From Vesta saturnalis (lineage: Eukaryota; Arthropoda; Insecta; Coleoptera; Lampyridae): a stretch of 64,000 nucleotides of DNA. The notes below the pieces were generated by a model. That model saw only the letters and a program-made list of their open reading frames with translations. It was not told the DNA's origin and searched no databases. Numbering within the stretch: the first letter of the stretch is position 1; every line of letters starts with the position of its first letter. The stretch spans positions 2,038,501-2,102,500 of the forward strand of contig JARFJB010002472.1 of NCBI GenBank assembly GCA_036346205.1, given 5' to 3'. The position numbers and the translations under genes are program-made. Below, piece after piece: positions 1-10,419 of this stretch.

Positions 1-600
1 ATTATATTCTTCTCGGAATACATTTATGTAAAATCTGTTTCGTATATTAGTCGTTTAATATAAATTCGTAGAATGTACAGTAAAACTGAAATATTGATTT
101 CTTTTCAATTTAAATTAATTCCGGATTTGCGTAATACTTTAATTACCTAAACATACGAAAGCCGTCCAACACGCCTGAACCGACTCAGGTAGTGGATATC
201 TGGAGGACCCGCTCATGTGTTTTTTTTTTTATTTAATCTGCTTTATTTTAGTTTTGTTTTTGAGTTTAGATTTAGCTGAAGTATGAAATAGTTTAAACAT
301 ATTATTTAGAATTGTAATTAGTGATAGCTATTAAATAGTGTGTTTGTTAAGATCTGGTAGTTGACATAAATTATTCGACGATTCACACACCCTTCTCTGA
401 TTAAGCTATCGCCGGGAAAATCAAATAGCTAATAAAATAGTAATAAAAATAAGACAGCGTAGGACCAGTTTGAAATTTTAGTTTCAAGCATAATGAAAAA
501 AATGATAATGGGTTTGTAACCTATGTATAAATATGTCTACACTGGATCTACTTTATATCGGCTGCGTTACTATTTAATTATCAATTTTGACGGTTTATTT
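1..600. other. AT-rich stretch, no gene recognised
   Basis: No open frame or recognisable domain is seen. A more GC-rich patch at about 160-220, followed by a T-run at 220-231, could be the tail of a retroelement copy, but nothing in it identifies a family. Confidence 0.4.
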
Positions 601-904
601 TCGGGGTCATTTTTCAACACCTAGACGGAATTTTCACCCCTTAATGGCATTTGTACCCTAATTAGTGACTTATCGGCTGACTTTGAGGGTGGAGTCGGCT
701 TCTTTTCGGGGGCGATTTTCAATCCCTTGGTGGAATTTCCATCCCCGTGGCTGTATTAAAAGCCTTTTGCCAGTCCATCCCTGGTGTTTAGTTTACGGGG
801 AGGTCACATGACTGATGTGGGGATGGTTGCGTGACATTTTCACCCCTAATTAAGGCCGTTTCGGCAGTTCAACCCCTGGAGGGTAGGTAAATGCGCGCGC
901 ATAC

Positions 905-1000
905 AGTTGTCTGATTGAAGGGGTAGAGGGTTGGCCACGCCCCCTAGTTTCTGATTGGTCAGTGGACCCCGCCCCCGGATTTCTGATTGGCCGCAGGCGT
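905..1000 (+). promoter_or_regulatory. Cluster of inverted CCAAT boxes and GC/CACCC boxes
   Basis: Three CTGATTG motifs start at 911, 951 and 983; the last two contain ATTGG, the reverse of CCAAT. They alternate with CACGCCCCC (about 936) and CCGCCCCCGG (about 969). The patch is GC-rich in an AT-rich window. This matches the usual NF-Y plus Sp/KLF box layout, so a promoter inside the repeat element is possible. No transcript start or downstream gene is evident. Confidence 0.3.
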
Positions 1001-1084
1001 GGTGTGTAGGCTATTTTGTTGGTGTGGATTGTCGGCCATTTTGTTTTATCTGCCATTTTGATTTGGCGCCCATCTTGTCGGGTA

Positions 1085-2700
1085 TGGTGGGAAATTTGAA
1101 CTTGTTTTCTAATAAGAGGGTGCTCATGCTCTGATAAGACAAGTATAGCACTTTAGAGCTTGTTTTCAGGCCTCATCCCCCAGTACACCACTCCTAACCT
1201 GTTCACGGGTCTTCGCCCTCTTGTCAGCTATAGGGTACCGGCGGCCGTCATTTTATTGTGTTTAATTATGAGGTCATACTTAAACTCCTCCGCCATTTTG
1301 TTTCTAATTGGGTCATCATTAAATTCTGACGCTATTTTGTTTTAAATTATGAGTTATAATAAAATTTTGCAGGGTTACTTGTTTCGTTGAAAATTTTTGT
1401 TTTGACGGTAAATTTGAAATTGTATTCTAGTAATCCTCGGGTCCTCATGATATTCCATAAGACAAGTTTAAGACTCCGGAGCTTGTTCTAGGGTATCCCC
1501 TTTGTCCACTCTTCGTCCCCTTCGCGGTAAATTTGAAATAATATTCTAATAAGCGGCCCTCGTGCTATATCATTAGACCCCATCTGGTATGCTCCTCTTG
1601 GCGCGAAATTTGAAATAGTAGCTGTTTTTCTCGACCATTTTGTGACTGGTGTGAGATTTGAAATTGTATTCTAATTAGGAGTAGGGGGGGGGGGGGTACA
1701 CTACCCAACAAGACAGGTGTATGTCTCCTGAACTTGTACTATGCTCTTCACCCCTAGTTGGGTCTTCGCCCTCTGTCTGGTCCCTGATTGTGACGCCATC
1801 TACCGGTGTATTTATAAGCTAATGAATGTTTTCTGTAATCGAGGTTCAACCTAGTAGTATATTATTAAAAGTAGATTTGACGGTTTGTGACTCCATCCAG
1901 AGGTGTATCTTCAAGCTAACTGATGTTTTCTGTGATAGAAATTAATCGTGGCTCCACCTAGCGGTAAGTGCATGCATATCCCTGTAATCGTTAGGCATAA
2001 GCAAATTCCGAGGGTTTTTACGCAGACAGGTTTTAAACAGGAAAAGCAAGGCATTTAAGAAAGGTAGATACCGTAATTACGTTTTCAAGGTCCTTTCTCC
2101 TTTCAATATTCGATTAGATCTATTGTATCACGTAAAAAACCCATTGATTGTCTAATTACGTAAAGGTACGCACCTTGGCCTTCATATCTAAATTTGATAA
2201 AACAATAACAAACCTTCACTATTCAATTACACCTATGGTGTCAGGGGAAAACCTACCAATTATTTAATTATGTAAAGGTAAACAAGTTGACCTTCATCTC
2301 TAATCTGATGTTTTGAGTCACAATCAAAGCCCTCGGCCATTATTTCATATGACAGGTATAGGACACCGGAACTTGCTTTCGGGTCTTTCCACAGTCAATT
2401 TTGGTTTTAATTATGCGTCATAAATAAATTTTGTATGCTAACTTGCTTTGACGGGCAGATTGGAGTCCATTTTTTGTTTTAGCGAGAAATTTGAAATTGT
2501 ATTCTAGTAAGGGGGCCCCTTACTAACTCATAAGATAATTGCAGGCCTCCTGAACTTGTTCTAGTGTCATTGCCCCTTGTCAGGTCTTCGCCCCTTGGTG
2601 GGAAATTTGAAATTGTATCCTAATAAGGGGCCCTAATGCTAATTTGCAAGACAGGTATAGGGCCCAGGAACTTGTCCTTGGGCCTTCGCTCCCTTCTCAA
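1085..2700 (+). repeat. Degenerate direct copies of a ~115 bp unit
   Basis: Six copies of a unit starting GAAATTTGAAATTGTATTCT are seen at about 1090, 1410, 1530, 1650, 2485 and 2600. The better copies continue with TAATAAGGGGGCCC, then AAGACAGGTATAGG, then GAACTTGTTC and a CTTCGCCCC block. Two further copies lie inverted at about 4500-4535 and 4615-4645. Copies are diverged and unevenly spaced, as in an old amplified module. Confidence 0.6.
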
Positions 2701-3009
2701 AAGACAGAAATTAATCAAATCATCCGAAGCTTATCAAACAATTCACTCCATCAAACCAAACAACCAGTTAAATTTCAATCAATCAAAGCAATTAACTAAA
2801 TCAATCAGATGAATTAATCTAAATCAAATCAGACAAAAAGCTGAGCTAACAATTCTTCATAACCTTCAGGTAACGATTCCACCACTGTATACACCTAGCT
2901 GCTATGAGCGACCGCTTACTTTGTAGATACGGCTAACCAACACTCAGAGCTCACAATTCCAAAATACATGAGGTAGCCTTCGCCATTGCTGTGAATATAC
3001 GAACATTAA

Positions 3010-3490
3010 ATTAGGGTCTAACACTATCGCAACGTATTGCATACAGTGCTAAAAATACGTTTAACAGTTAAATTAGTAAAAATACCTATACAATAACTGA
3101 TATAACCAAACTCGAACTCAAAGCACTGTACTATTTTACATATAAGGAATGTCTTATCGGAAATACTTCTGACAAAAGGGGATCTATATTTATAAACAAG
3201 CTTGCTAAATGCCCGGGGACAAATAAACAAGGCGACTTTAAGATCCAATTTTGATAATACACATGTGATTTGAAGTTAACACGAATTTCATTGAGTAGAC
3301 AACTATAGGACTTTATTTTACCCAACGCTTGTCATTATCATTAAACAACCGTAATAATAATAATAATATCACTCAAATTAGCGCGTAACACCATTGTTGA
3401 GTTTTGATTACAGTGATAAAAATGAGTTTTACAGTTAAATTAGTGAAAACGCCTATACAACAACAAATCTAACCAAACCTGAAATCAGTC
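3010..3490 (+). repeat. Pair of ~90 bp direct repeats
   Basis: About 3020-3115 and 3400-3490 match in the order ACAGTTAAATTAGT, AAAA.GCCTATACAA and ATCTAACCAAAC, about 385 bp apart. They lie between the two inverted arms of the surrounding element. Confidence 0.5.
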
Positions 3491-4701
3491 TTCGGTCAAT
3501 TAAATACATAAGTATATAAAATATGGAGTAAGGGTTAAAATAAAAAACGAGCACTTACCAGGGTTGTTGTCGATAATCGTATTGGGAGAAAGCCATGACA
3601 CGGTAAACAGCTGCTCAGAGTCACAACACATTCACTTTCGGCTTCACGTTTATAACTGAATAATATAAAGTATTTAGAGATCTCGATCAGTCATTAATGT
3701 AAAGTAATTATTTTCGGGATTTCACCAGTTATGTAACCACAATAACAACCTTTCACTTTTCAAGTACATCTAATGCGTTTGAAAGAATCCTAATAAGCTA
3801 ATTACATGAAAGGTGGATTGCCCATGAAAATGGAAATATGATGATAACGTTCTTTGTACATTAATCTTCTAATTAGACGATATTCATTTTTAAAAGCAAA
3901 CTTGTCTGTTTGTGACGTCATCTAGTAATGTATTTTTAAACTAGTGCATGTTTTCAGTAATGGAAGTTAATCGCGGCTGACCTGAGATGCTAGAGAACCG
4001 ACAGAGATGGGAGAACGATAGAGACGTGAGAGAAAAACATATTTCTAGCACTATATATTATAGTGTATAGTATATTTGATTTTCGTATATTGACAGCAAT
4101 GTCTAAGCCTATCCCATGCATTTTTTTAACTGTGATTGATTTTAGCAAACAGTAAGTTAAACCAAACCAATATTTTTGAATTATATGCCGACCTTTGCAA
4201 GCTGTACTTTATGATTTGTTTGATTGAGATTGAATTGATTGAGGTTGATTTGCGGATTTGTTGGTTAGACTTATCTACAAAGTAAGCTGTCGCTCATAGG
4301 AACTAGGTATAGACAGTGGGGAAATCCTTACCTAAGATTAGGAAGAATTATTAGCTCAGCATATTGTTTGATTCGATAGAGTGATTTGTCTGATATGCTT
4401 CGGCTGATTTAATCAACTTCTGCCTATTGACAAGGGGGCCCAAGAACAAGTTCCTACGTCCTATACCTGTCCTGCAAGTTAGCGTAAGGACACTTATTTG
4501 AACACAATTTCAAATTTACCACCAAGGAGCGAATACCTGACTGATAAAGGCCGACGACCATAGAACTAGCTCAAGAACCATGCATCTGACTTTTGAGTTA
4601 GTATGAGTGTCTATTTGCTAGAATACAATTTCAAATTTCCTGCCAAATCAAACGACGGCCCCCAAGATGCCAGTTAAAACAATTTAGACCACAAATTTCA
4701 A

Positions 4702-4703
4702 GT

Positions 4704-4795
<92 letters not shown>

Positions 4796-5040
4796 AGTGT
4801 GTGAGTGTGTAGTGTGTGAGTGTGTGAGTGTGTGAGTGTGAGTGTGTGAGTGTGTGAGTGTGAGTGTGAGTGTGAGTGTGTGAGTGTGTGAGTGTGTGAG
4901 TGTGTGAGTGTGAGTGTGAGTGTGTGAATGTGTAAATGTGTGAGTGTGTGAGTGTGTGTGTGTGAGTGTGTGAGTGTGTGAGTGTGTGTGTGTGTGTGTG
5001 TGTGAGTGTGTGAATGTGTGAGTGTGTGAGTGTGTGAGTG
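4702..5040 (+). repeat. (TG)n / TGTGTGAG microsatellite
   Basis: A pure TG tract passes into an 8-bp TGTGTGAG period with occasional substitutions. It is the same octamer as the large array at 13.85 kb. It sits next to the right arm of the inverted-arm element. Confidence 0.95.
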
Positions 5041-6044
5041 AATTGCTGTTATTAAAATTTGAAATTAAAAAAAAGGTAACTTACCCCTAATATAATTAGG
5101 GTTGACGAAGGTGTTAATCTCAATTGTTTCATAGCCGGAAAAATTCCGATGGGAAAGGTAAGTAGGATTCCAATGCCTCTCGATTATAATTAGTGATTAC
5201 TAATTAGTACTCGAAATCCAGTTCATATACTGTAGAATATATTGATGGCAACCATAATAAATGGATACAGCCGCAAGTATTCTTAATTTAATATAACCAC
5301 CCCACAATTAAAATTAAGAACGACTTATGAACTTTTTGGTACTCTTGTTTTAAATCTCCTTACACCAAAATTATTCTGACAACCCTGGTCAATGCCAAAA
5401 GAAATTACTAAGTAATTTGAGTTGCCTGCCATCAGGGATCAAAAATTACTATTTAGCATTAGAATAATTTTAAATAAACCTAAATGTTAAATTACTTAAT
5501 TGAATTTAAATAAATACAGTACACCGATCTTAATTAAATTGGAATGTTACAGTACCTATTTCGGGTATAATTCGGGAGACTTCGGTTATCTTCGCCATAC
5601 GCGCTTATACGGGCGATTTGGGGCACCGAACGATGCGTCTCCAGTAAACTTCTAGGCTTAATAGAGTGTAACTGCACATTGATTTCGGTGCGTACCGCGC
5701 GTGTTTTATATATCAAAACTAAAACATTTTAGCTTTAAATTTATATTAATAAGTCTAAATTTTTTTATTATATTTTACATTTTTGCAGATTTTCAAATAA
5801 TCTAAAAAGAAATGGTAATATGAATTTTAAGAAGGAAAATTCATACTTACAAATTTACTAGTTACTTACTAGTAACATTGAATTGTATATTTACATTTTT
5901 ATAGATGTTCGGTAAGATAAAGAATCTCATCATAATATATTTGTATTTTGGGTATGCATTTTTTTAGTAAATTATAAAAATTTACTGTAGGTACAGACTT
6001 TCTACTTTCTTCTTAGGTTATGTTATGATAATGGAAACAATATA
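5041..6044. other. No gene recognised
   Basis: AT-rich DNA with many stops. Short open frames, such as the one at 5534-5716 on the minus strand, show no domain, signal peptide or repeat homology that could be recognised. Confidence 0.4.
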
Positions 6045-6896
6045 CAGTGTGTCCCATCGGTATGAGGACGGAAGATAGCTTCTCACCGAGGCGACATTTT
6101 AAAATTCGGTTTTTGTGAGACAATAAGTACACCGCGTATCCATATTTTAAAATTATTTTCACTTCTACATGTTGTTCACATACAGAGTGTTGCACCAAAC
6201 ATGTTTTTTTTAAATGGTACACCCAGTATATTATGGCATTTTTGGAAAACCACATTAGTGCTGATCAAATTGATACCAAATTATGTGAGGTTATTTTCAA
6301 CCGTTCTCCCGATAGAAGGAGTTATGTGCAAAAAAAAGTTCTATACTTCGGACACTTGTAATCCCCAAAATGTTTGAGATATTGATATCGGGTTTTCACA
6401 GAAAAATAGTTTTTTCATGTAGCTTTCATGTTACGCCTGATAAAAAAAACGTGTATTCTGATAAGAGGGTCTTTAGCTAAGGCAAAATTTACAAAAACTT
6501 TTTTTTCAAATGCAACACCCTGTATATTTTGGTTTTAGTGAATGTAGATTTTCATAAGGTTTCTTACGATACCACTATTGTGTAGGTTAACGTAAACACA
6601 AAAAAAGTTACAACGGTTTAAAATTTTTATTTTTATTGAAAATTAATCTTGGTTCGATTCTCTGAAAACTTCGTTATTTTTTAATATTTTCTAGAAATTA
6701 CACTAGTATTTAAAAAAAATATTTTTTTATCTGAATATACGTTCAAGGTCATATAATAAATGTGCCAGTAAGGTTAAATAAACAAATTTTTTTTCAATGT
6801 TATTAAAGTTTGAATTTCATGATTTGGACACCAAAAAATTTTTTTTTGCTTTTTACAAAATTGAAGTATTTACTCAATTTTTTAAATGAAACAAAA
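6045..6896. other. Transposon-terminus-like DNA, family not resolved
   Basis: The block starts TATACAGTGTGTCCCATC, resembling the CAGGGTG-type ends of the DD41D elements elsewhere in the window. Inside are two oppositely oriented copies of such an end, near 6224 (ACACCCAGTATATT) and 6508 (ACACCCTGTATATT). No matching far terminus was found after 10,420. It may be the left flank of a mariner-type element into which the pogo-like element inserted, but this is inference. Confidence 0.3.
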
Positions 6897-6898
6897 TA

Positions 6899-7385
6899 GG
6901 GTAAACAGTGCAGTCATTGGCCACCGGATAGTGATTGGCCGGCGGAATTTCAAATTAAAATAATATCGGCCTTGTCCGCATTACTCGAAATTGTGAAATT
7001 ACGTTAAACAGATTCAATCTTTTAGTTTACGCGGGGTGACTTACTTGCCCAGAGGGAGTCAGTGTATTAATATGGCGTTCTCTGACAGGTGCATGTGTTC
7101 GACTAGAACTGATCAGATTCTTACGGAAAAGTTAAGGATCAACCAATTTTTGGTAAGTGTTTGTTTTATACTATGGTGACCAAACATTGTTATATTAGTT
7201 TTATTGTATTTATAATGTGTTACAGTGCAGTTTAAAAGCATTTTCACCGGTATAACCCAACAAATCTATTAATTTCGCGGTAGGCCAATCACTGTCAGTT
7301 AAATTTTGATAGAAAACAGTAATTGGCAGGAGTGGTCAATGACTGTACCAAAAAAGTTTTGCCATCATATACAGTTATTGGCCTG
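6899..7385 (+). repeat. Left TIR and subterminal GGCCAATCAC motif cluster
   Basis: GTNATTGGCC or its complement occurs at 6911-6922, 6931-6940, 7281-7298, 7317-7328, 7332-7347 and 7371-7385, in both orientations. Subterminal repeats of this kind are commonly transposase-binding sites. The last four copies lie inside the predicted first intron of the transposase gene. Confidence 0.7.
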
Positions 7386-9017
7386 GGGGTTAATCACTCG
7401 TTTCAGGATAGAAAAATTGTTTTCTAATAAATTTAGGACTACTACCTATATTTTAAACTTTAAATAGAAAACAAATATTATTTTTAACTTAATTTAGGGC
7501 GCATATAAGGCATCTTTCAAGCGCAAAATTACTTGTAAAAATAATAAGTTTAATTTCAATATAACGATTTTAAGATATCTACGCAGCTCAGCAGAGCAGT
7601 GTTCTCACATATTTTCTTGACTCACACCCCATTTATTTATATATTTTTTCATATTATTAACAGACTAGCATTGTTAGAGTGATATGCTTATAGGAAGTTT
7701 TTCTTTTCTTGCAGAATAACTTAAATAAACAATCTTCAACGATGCCCAAACCTTTAAGCGGACGCAGTTACGAGAAAAAGTATTCCGAGACTGACCTTCA
7801 AAAGGCCATTAAAGCTATAGATGATGAATCTTTGTCTATCAGAAAAGCCTCTAAGCTATTTAACATTCCCAGAGCTACTCTTCTGTTCAGGAGAAGCGAA
7901 AAATTTAATAAAGTTTCGTTAAGGCCATCACCCATTCTAACTTGCGATGAAGAAAAGGTACTAGTTAAATAGCTTAAAGAAAATGCCCGGAAGAGTTTTC
8001 CGAGGAGAAAGGAATATTTGCAGATCTCCGTCAAAAACTTCCTTGACAGAAACCCAAGACAAAATCCATTTCTTAATAATCTCCCAAGCGATGGATGGTA
8101 TAAAGCCTTTTTAAAACGCCATCCAGATGTATCATTACGTACTCCAGAAGGGGTTACAGCAGTTAGTTCCAACGTAACAGAAAATAATATAAGAAAATGG
8201 TTCAGTGGTATTGAAACATATCTGAAATCCAAGGGACATTTTAGTATTTCGTCAGATCCATCAAGAATTTTTAACGGAGACGAGACTTGTTTCAATTTGT
8301 GTCCCAAAAATACAAAAGTCCTTGCCCCTGTTCGATCCAAAAATGTTTACGAAGTAGACCACGCGTCGTCCAAATACAATATAACGGTTATGTTTACGAT
8401 GTCCGCATCTGGTTTATTAACGCCCCCTATGGTAATTTTTCCTGGAAAAAGACTCAGAAGTGATATTGCAAATTCGGTGCCACCGGAATGTGGAATTGGT
8501 ATTACTGAAAACGGGTGGATGAGAGCTGATGCCTTCCAAGATTATATTGTAAAAGTTTTACATCCATTTTTAAAAAAACCATCGTACGATATTTCCTGTA
8601 ATTTTGTTCATAGATGGGCATTCACTCCATGTTACCTTACAGTTAAGTGATATTTGTAAGGACTTACAAATAATTCTAATATGTCTTTATCCCAATGCAA
8701 CTCGTATATTACAGCTTGCCGATGTTGCGGCTTTCAAACCGATCAAGACCGGCTGGAAACAAGTTCTTGTAGCTTGGAGAAGGGAAAACCGTAATGAAAC
8801 TTTGACGAAAGACAAATTTGCCCCCGTATTAAAAAAAAGTAGTTGACACCTTCAGTAAAGAAAAAACAATTAAGAATGGGTTTAAAGCCACGGGATTGTA
8901 TCCTTTCAATCCAAATACTATTGATTTTCAGAAGTGCTTGGGTGGTAGCATAAAAGAAAAAAAATATGAAGTTGAACAAAAAACCCTAGATTACGAAACA
9001 TTCAAAACGATTGTGGG
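7072..9017 (+). pseudogene. pogo/Jerky-like transposase pseudogene, two exons
   Basis: Exon 1 (7072-7152) would encode 27 residues starting MAFSDRCMCS and ends at GTAAGT. A pyrimidine-rich tract ending in CAG at 7714 is the likely acceptor, and the joined frame stays open, so an intron of 562 bp is inferred. Then follow a pipsqueak-like HTH (KAIKAIDDESLSIRKASKLF), an in-frame TAG at 7970-7972 where Trp is expected, and a CENP-B-type domain containing FLKRHPDVSLRTPEGV. The DDE_1 core shows the first Asp in FNGDET, the second in DGHSLHVTLQLSD and the third in LADVAAFKPIK. Frameshifts lie near 8605 and in an A-run near 8830-8838. The tail motif GLYPFNPNTIDF is typical of the family. The gene encodes the DNA-cutting and joining enzyme of its transposon, now inactive. 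Confidence 0.8.
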
Positions 9018-9720
9018 CGCAGATATTGAAGTACAAATATTGGGTTATTTTAGAGTAAATCCACGGTCATCTATTAGACATGCAGCGCAAGAAGTAGGTG
9101 TATCAGTTGGCTCAATTCACAGGACATTAAAAAAATTCAAAATGCTGCCGTATATAGTCGATTTGGTTCAACACTTGCGGCCTCAAGACTCTGATCGAAG
9201 ATTAATTTTGATTGCATGGATAGTTGAGCAATGTGATCACAATCCATTATTTTTAGATCATATTTTATGGACAGATGAATCCAAGTTTACAAATAATGGA
9301 GTTATTAATAAACAAAACAATCGTTATTGGTCTGACAAAATCCTCATTGGTCAATGGAAACTAACCATCAAACCGTATGGGGTACTAATGTTTCGTCCGG
9401 TTTAATTGGAAACCAATTACTAGGGCCTTATTTCTATAATGGTAATCTAAACGCCAATAGGTATCTTGAATTTTTAGATAACGTGCTACCAACAATGTTC
9501 GATGAGTTTCCTCTGCTTCTACGACAACAATTGTATTTCCAGCAAGATGGAGCTCCAGCTCACAACGCGTTGATAGTAAAAGAATATCTTAACTAAACGT
9601 TCAATGAACGATGGATAGGAACTAACGACCCGGTAGAATGGCCTGCGAGATCACCGGATCTTACACCGTTAGACTTTTTCCACTAATTGCCACGGTGTTT
9701 ACCATAGAATATACTCGGCC
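9018..9720 (+). pseudogene. DD41D mariner-type transposase fragment fused to the pogo tail
   Basis: From about residue 42 of the open frame 8896-9405 the sequence changes family. It has an HTH block (NPRSSIRHAAQEVGVSVGSI), then LVQHLRP, then a first catalytic Asp in WTDESKF. After a one-base shift near 9340 the frame continues with LLGPYFYNG, the second Asp in QQDGAPAH, a stop at 9594, and SPDLTPLDFF with the third Asp. The spacing from second to third Asp is 41 residues, so it belongs with the DD41D (rosa-like) group of IS630-Tc1-mariner. The first N-terminal HTH and the C-terminus are absent. It lies inside the pogo-like element, so it was captured by it or is a nested insertion that has lost its ends. 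Confidence 0.75.
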
Positions 9721-10156
9721 AGGCTAGCAGTTGGTTATCTTGAACAGTTTAGGTGTAGGCGGCAGATATACGGCAACTAAATAAATATGGTTTAGAGCTT
9801 AAGGAAGAAAAAAAAAAGGTTAGGCGCCACAAGTTTTCTTTAGGTCCCTGAACTTGAAAAGGGCATAAAAGAAACGATATTGTGAGAGTAAGTGATACTA
9901 TATTTAACAAAACTATAAATGGGAATTTCTGTAAAGTGCAAAATAAAGTTTGAAATAAAGTCAAACTCACGTTTGTTTTCTTGCCTTTGTTGTTTAAAAA
10001 ATAATGTATGTAAAGAAATATGTATATAGGTACTAGTAAATCTTCGATTAAAAAAAACTACATTTTTATTTACATTTGCCAAACTTCGTTACTCGTTGTT
10101 TTTAATTTAAGTAATTAACATCTGTTGTGTTGATAACATAAAAACAGGTAAGGATA
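9721..10156. other. Tail of the pogo-like element, no gene
   Basis: AT-rich sequence between the DD41D fragment and the right subterminal repeats. A short lysine/glutamate-rich open stretch near 9765-9860 could be a remnant of coding sequence, but no family could be assigned. Confidence 0.3.
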
Positions 10157-10417
10157 GATAGGCCAATCACTATGTTTGAATGCGGCCAATCATTATAGTT
10201 ACCTGGCCAATCACTATATTTTTGTTCATCCTTTGGATTAAAATGATATTAATAATTTTGTGTTCATCAAACTAAACTGTGATTAAAAGTAACAAAAACC
10301 TCCACTATTCCTTATAATACCTAATTTTTTTTATAATTTAAACTAATATCGCCACTTAATTTCACTTAAAACTAAAGGAAAATTCTCTTAAGTGGCCAAT
10401 CACTGTATTGCTTACCC
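10157..10417 (-). repeat. Right TIR and subterminal GGCCAATCAC motif cluster
   Basis: GGCCAATCAC or a one-base variant occurs at 10,161, 10,184, 10,205 and 10,394. The last is part of the terminal inverted repeat that ends at 10,417 before TA. The motif matches the left-end cluster and supports the element's borders. Confidence 0.7.
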
Positions 10418-10419
10418 TA

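Larger units (their letters stand above)
600..4690. mobile_element. Inverted-arm (fold-back-like) repeat element, no transposase seen
   Basis: The stretch is a mosaic of repeated modules. A ~460 bp left arm (about 2485-2945) recurs inverted and diverged at about 4255-4685. Both contain the same order of blocks: a GAAATTTGAAATTG unit, an ATCAAATC-rich block, and a block ending in GCTTACTTTGTAGATA. Other modules recur in direct orientation, for example the AATGTTTTCTGTAAT-type block near 1825, 1925 and 3945, and blocks at 2085-2300 related to 3725-3850. No transposase, reverse transcriptase or other coding region was recognised. The outer borders are uncertain. It may be a non-autonomous DNA element or a complex satellite-like repeat. 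Confidence 0.5.
6899..10417 (+). mobile_element. pogo/Jerky-like DNA transposon, broken
   Basis: Terminal inverted repeats of the form GGGTAARCARTRCAGT then ATTGGCCAC face each other at 6899 and 10,417, and each is flanked by the dinucleotide TA. Between them lies a plus-strand transposase with a pipsqueak-type HTH, a CENP-B-type domain and a DDE_1 core, interrupted by one nonsense codon and two frameshifts. A foreign DD41D transposase fragment sits at 9018-9720. At 3.5 kb it is long for this group, which fits a capture or nested insertion. Confidence 0.75.

Noticed and set aside
7798..8340. 180-codon minus-strand frame
   Set aside because: It is antisense to the pogo-like transposase, whose plus-strand translation carries recognisable HTH and DDE motifs.
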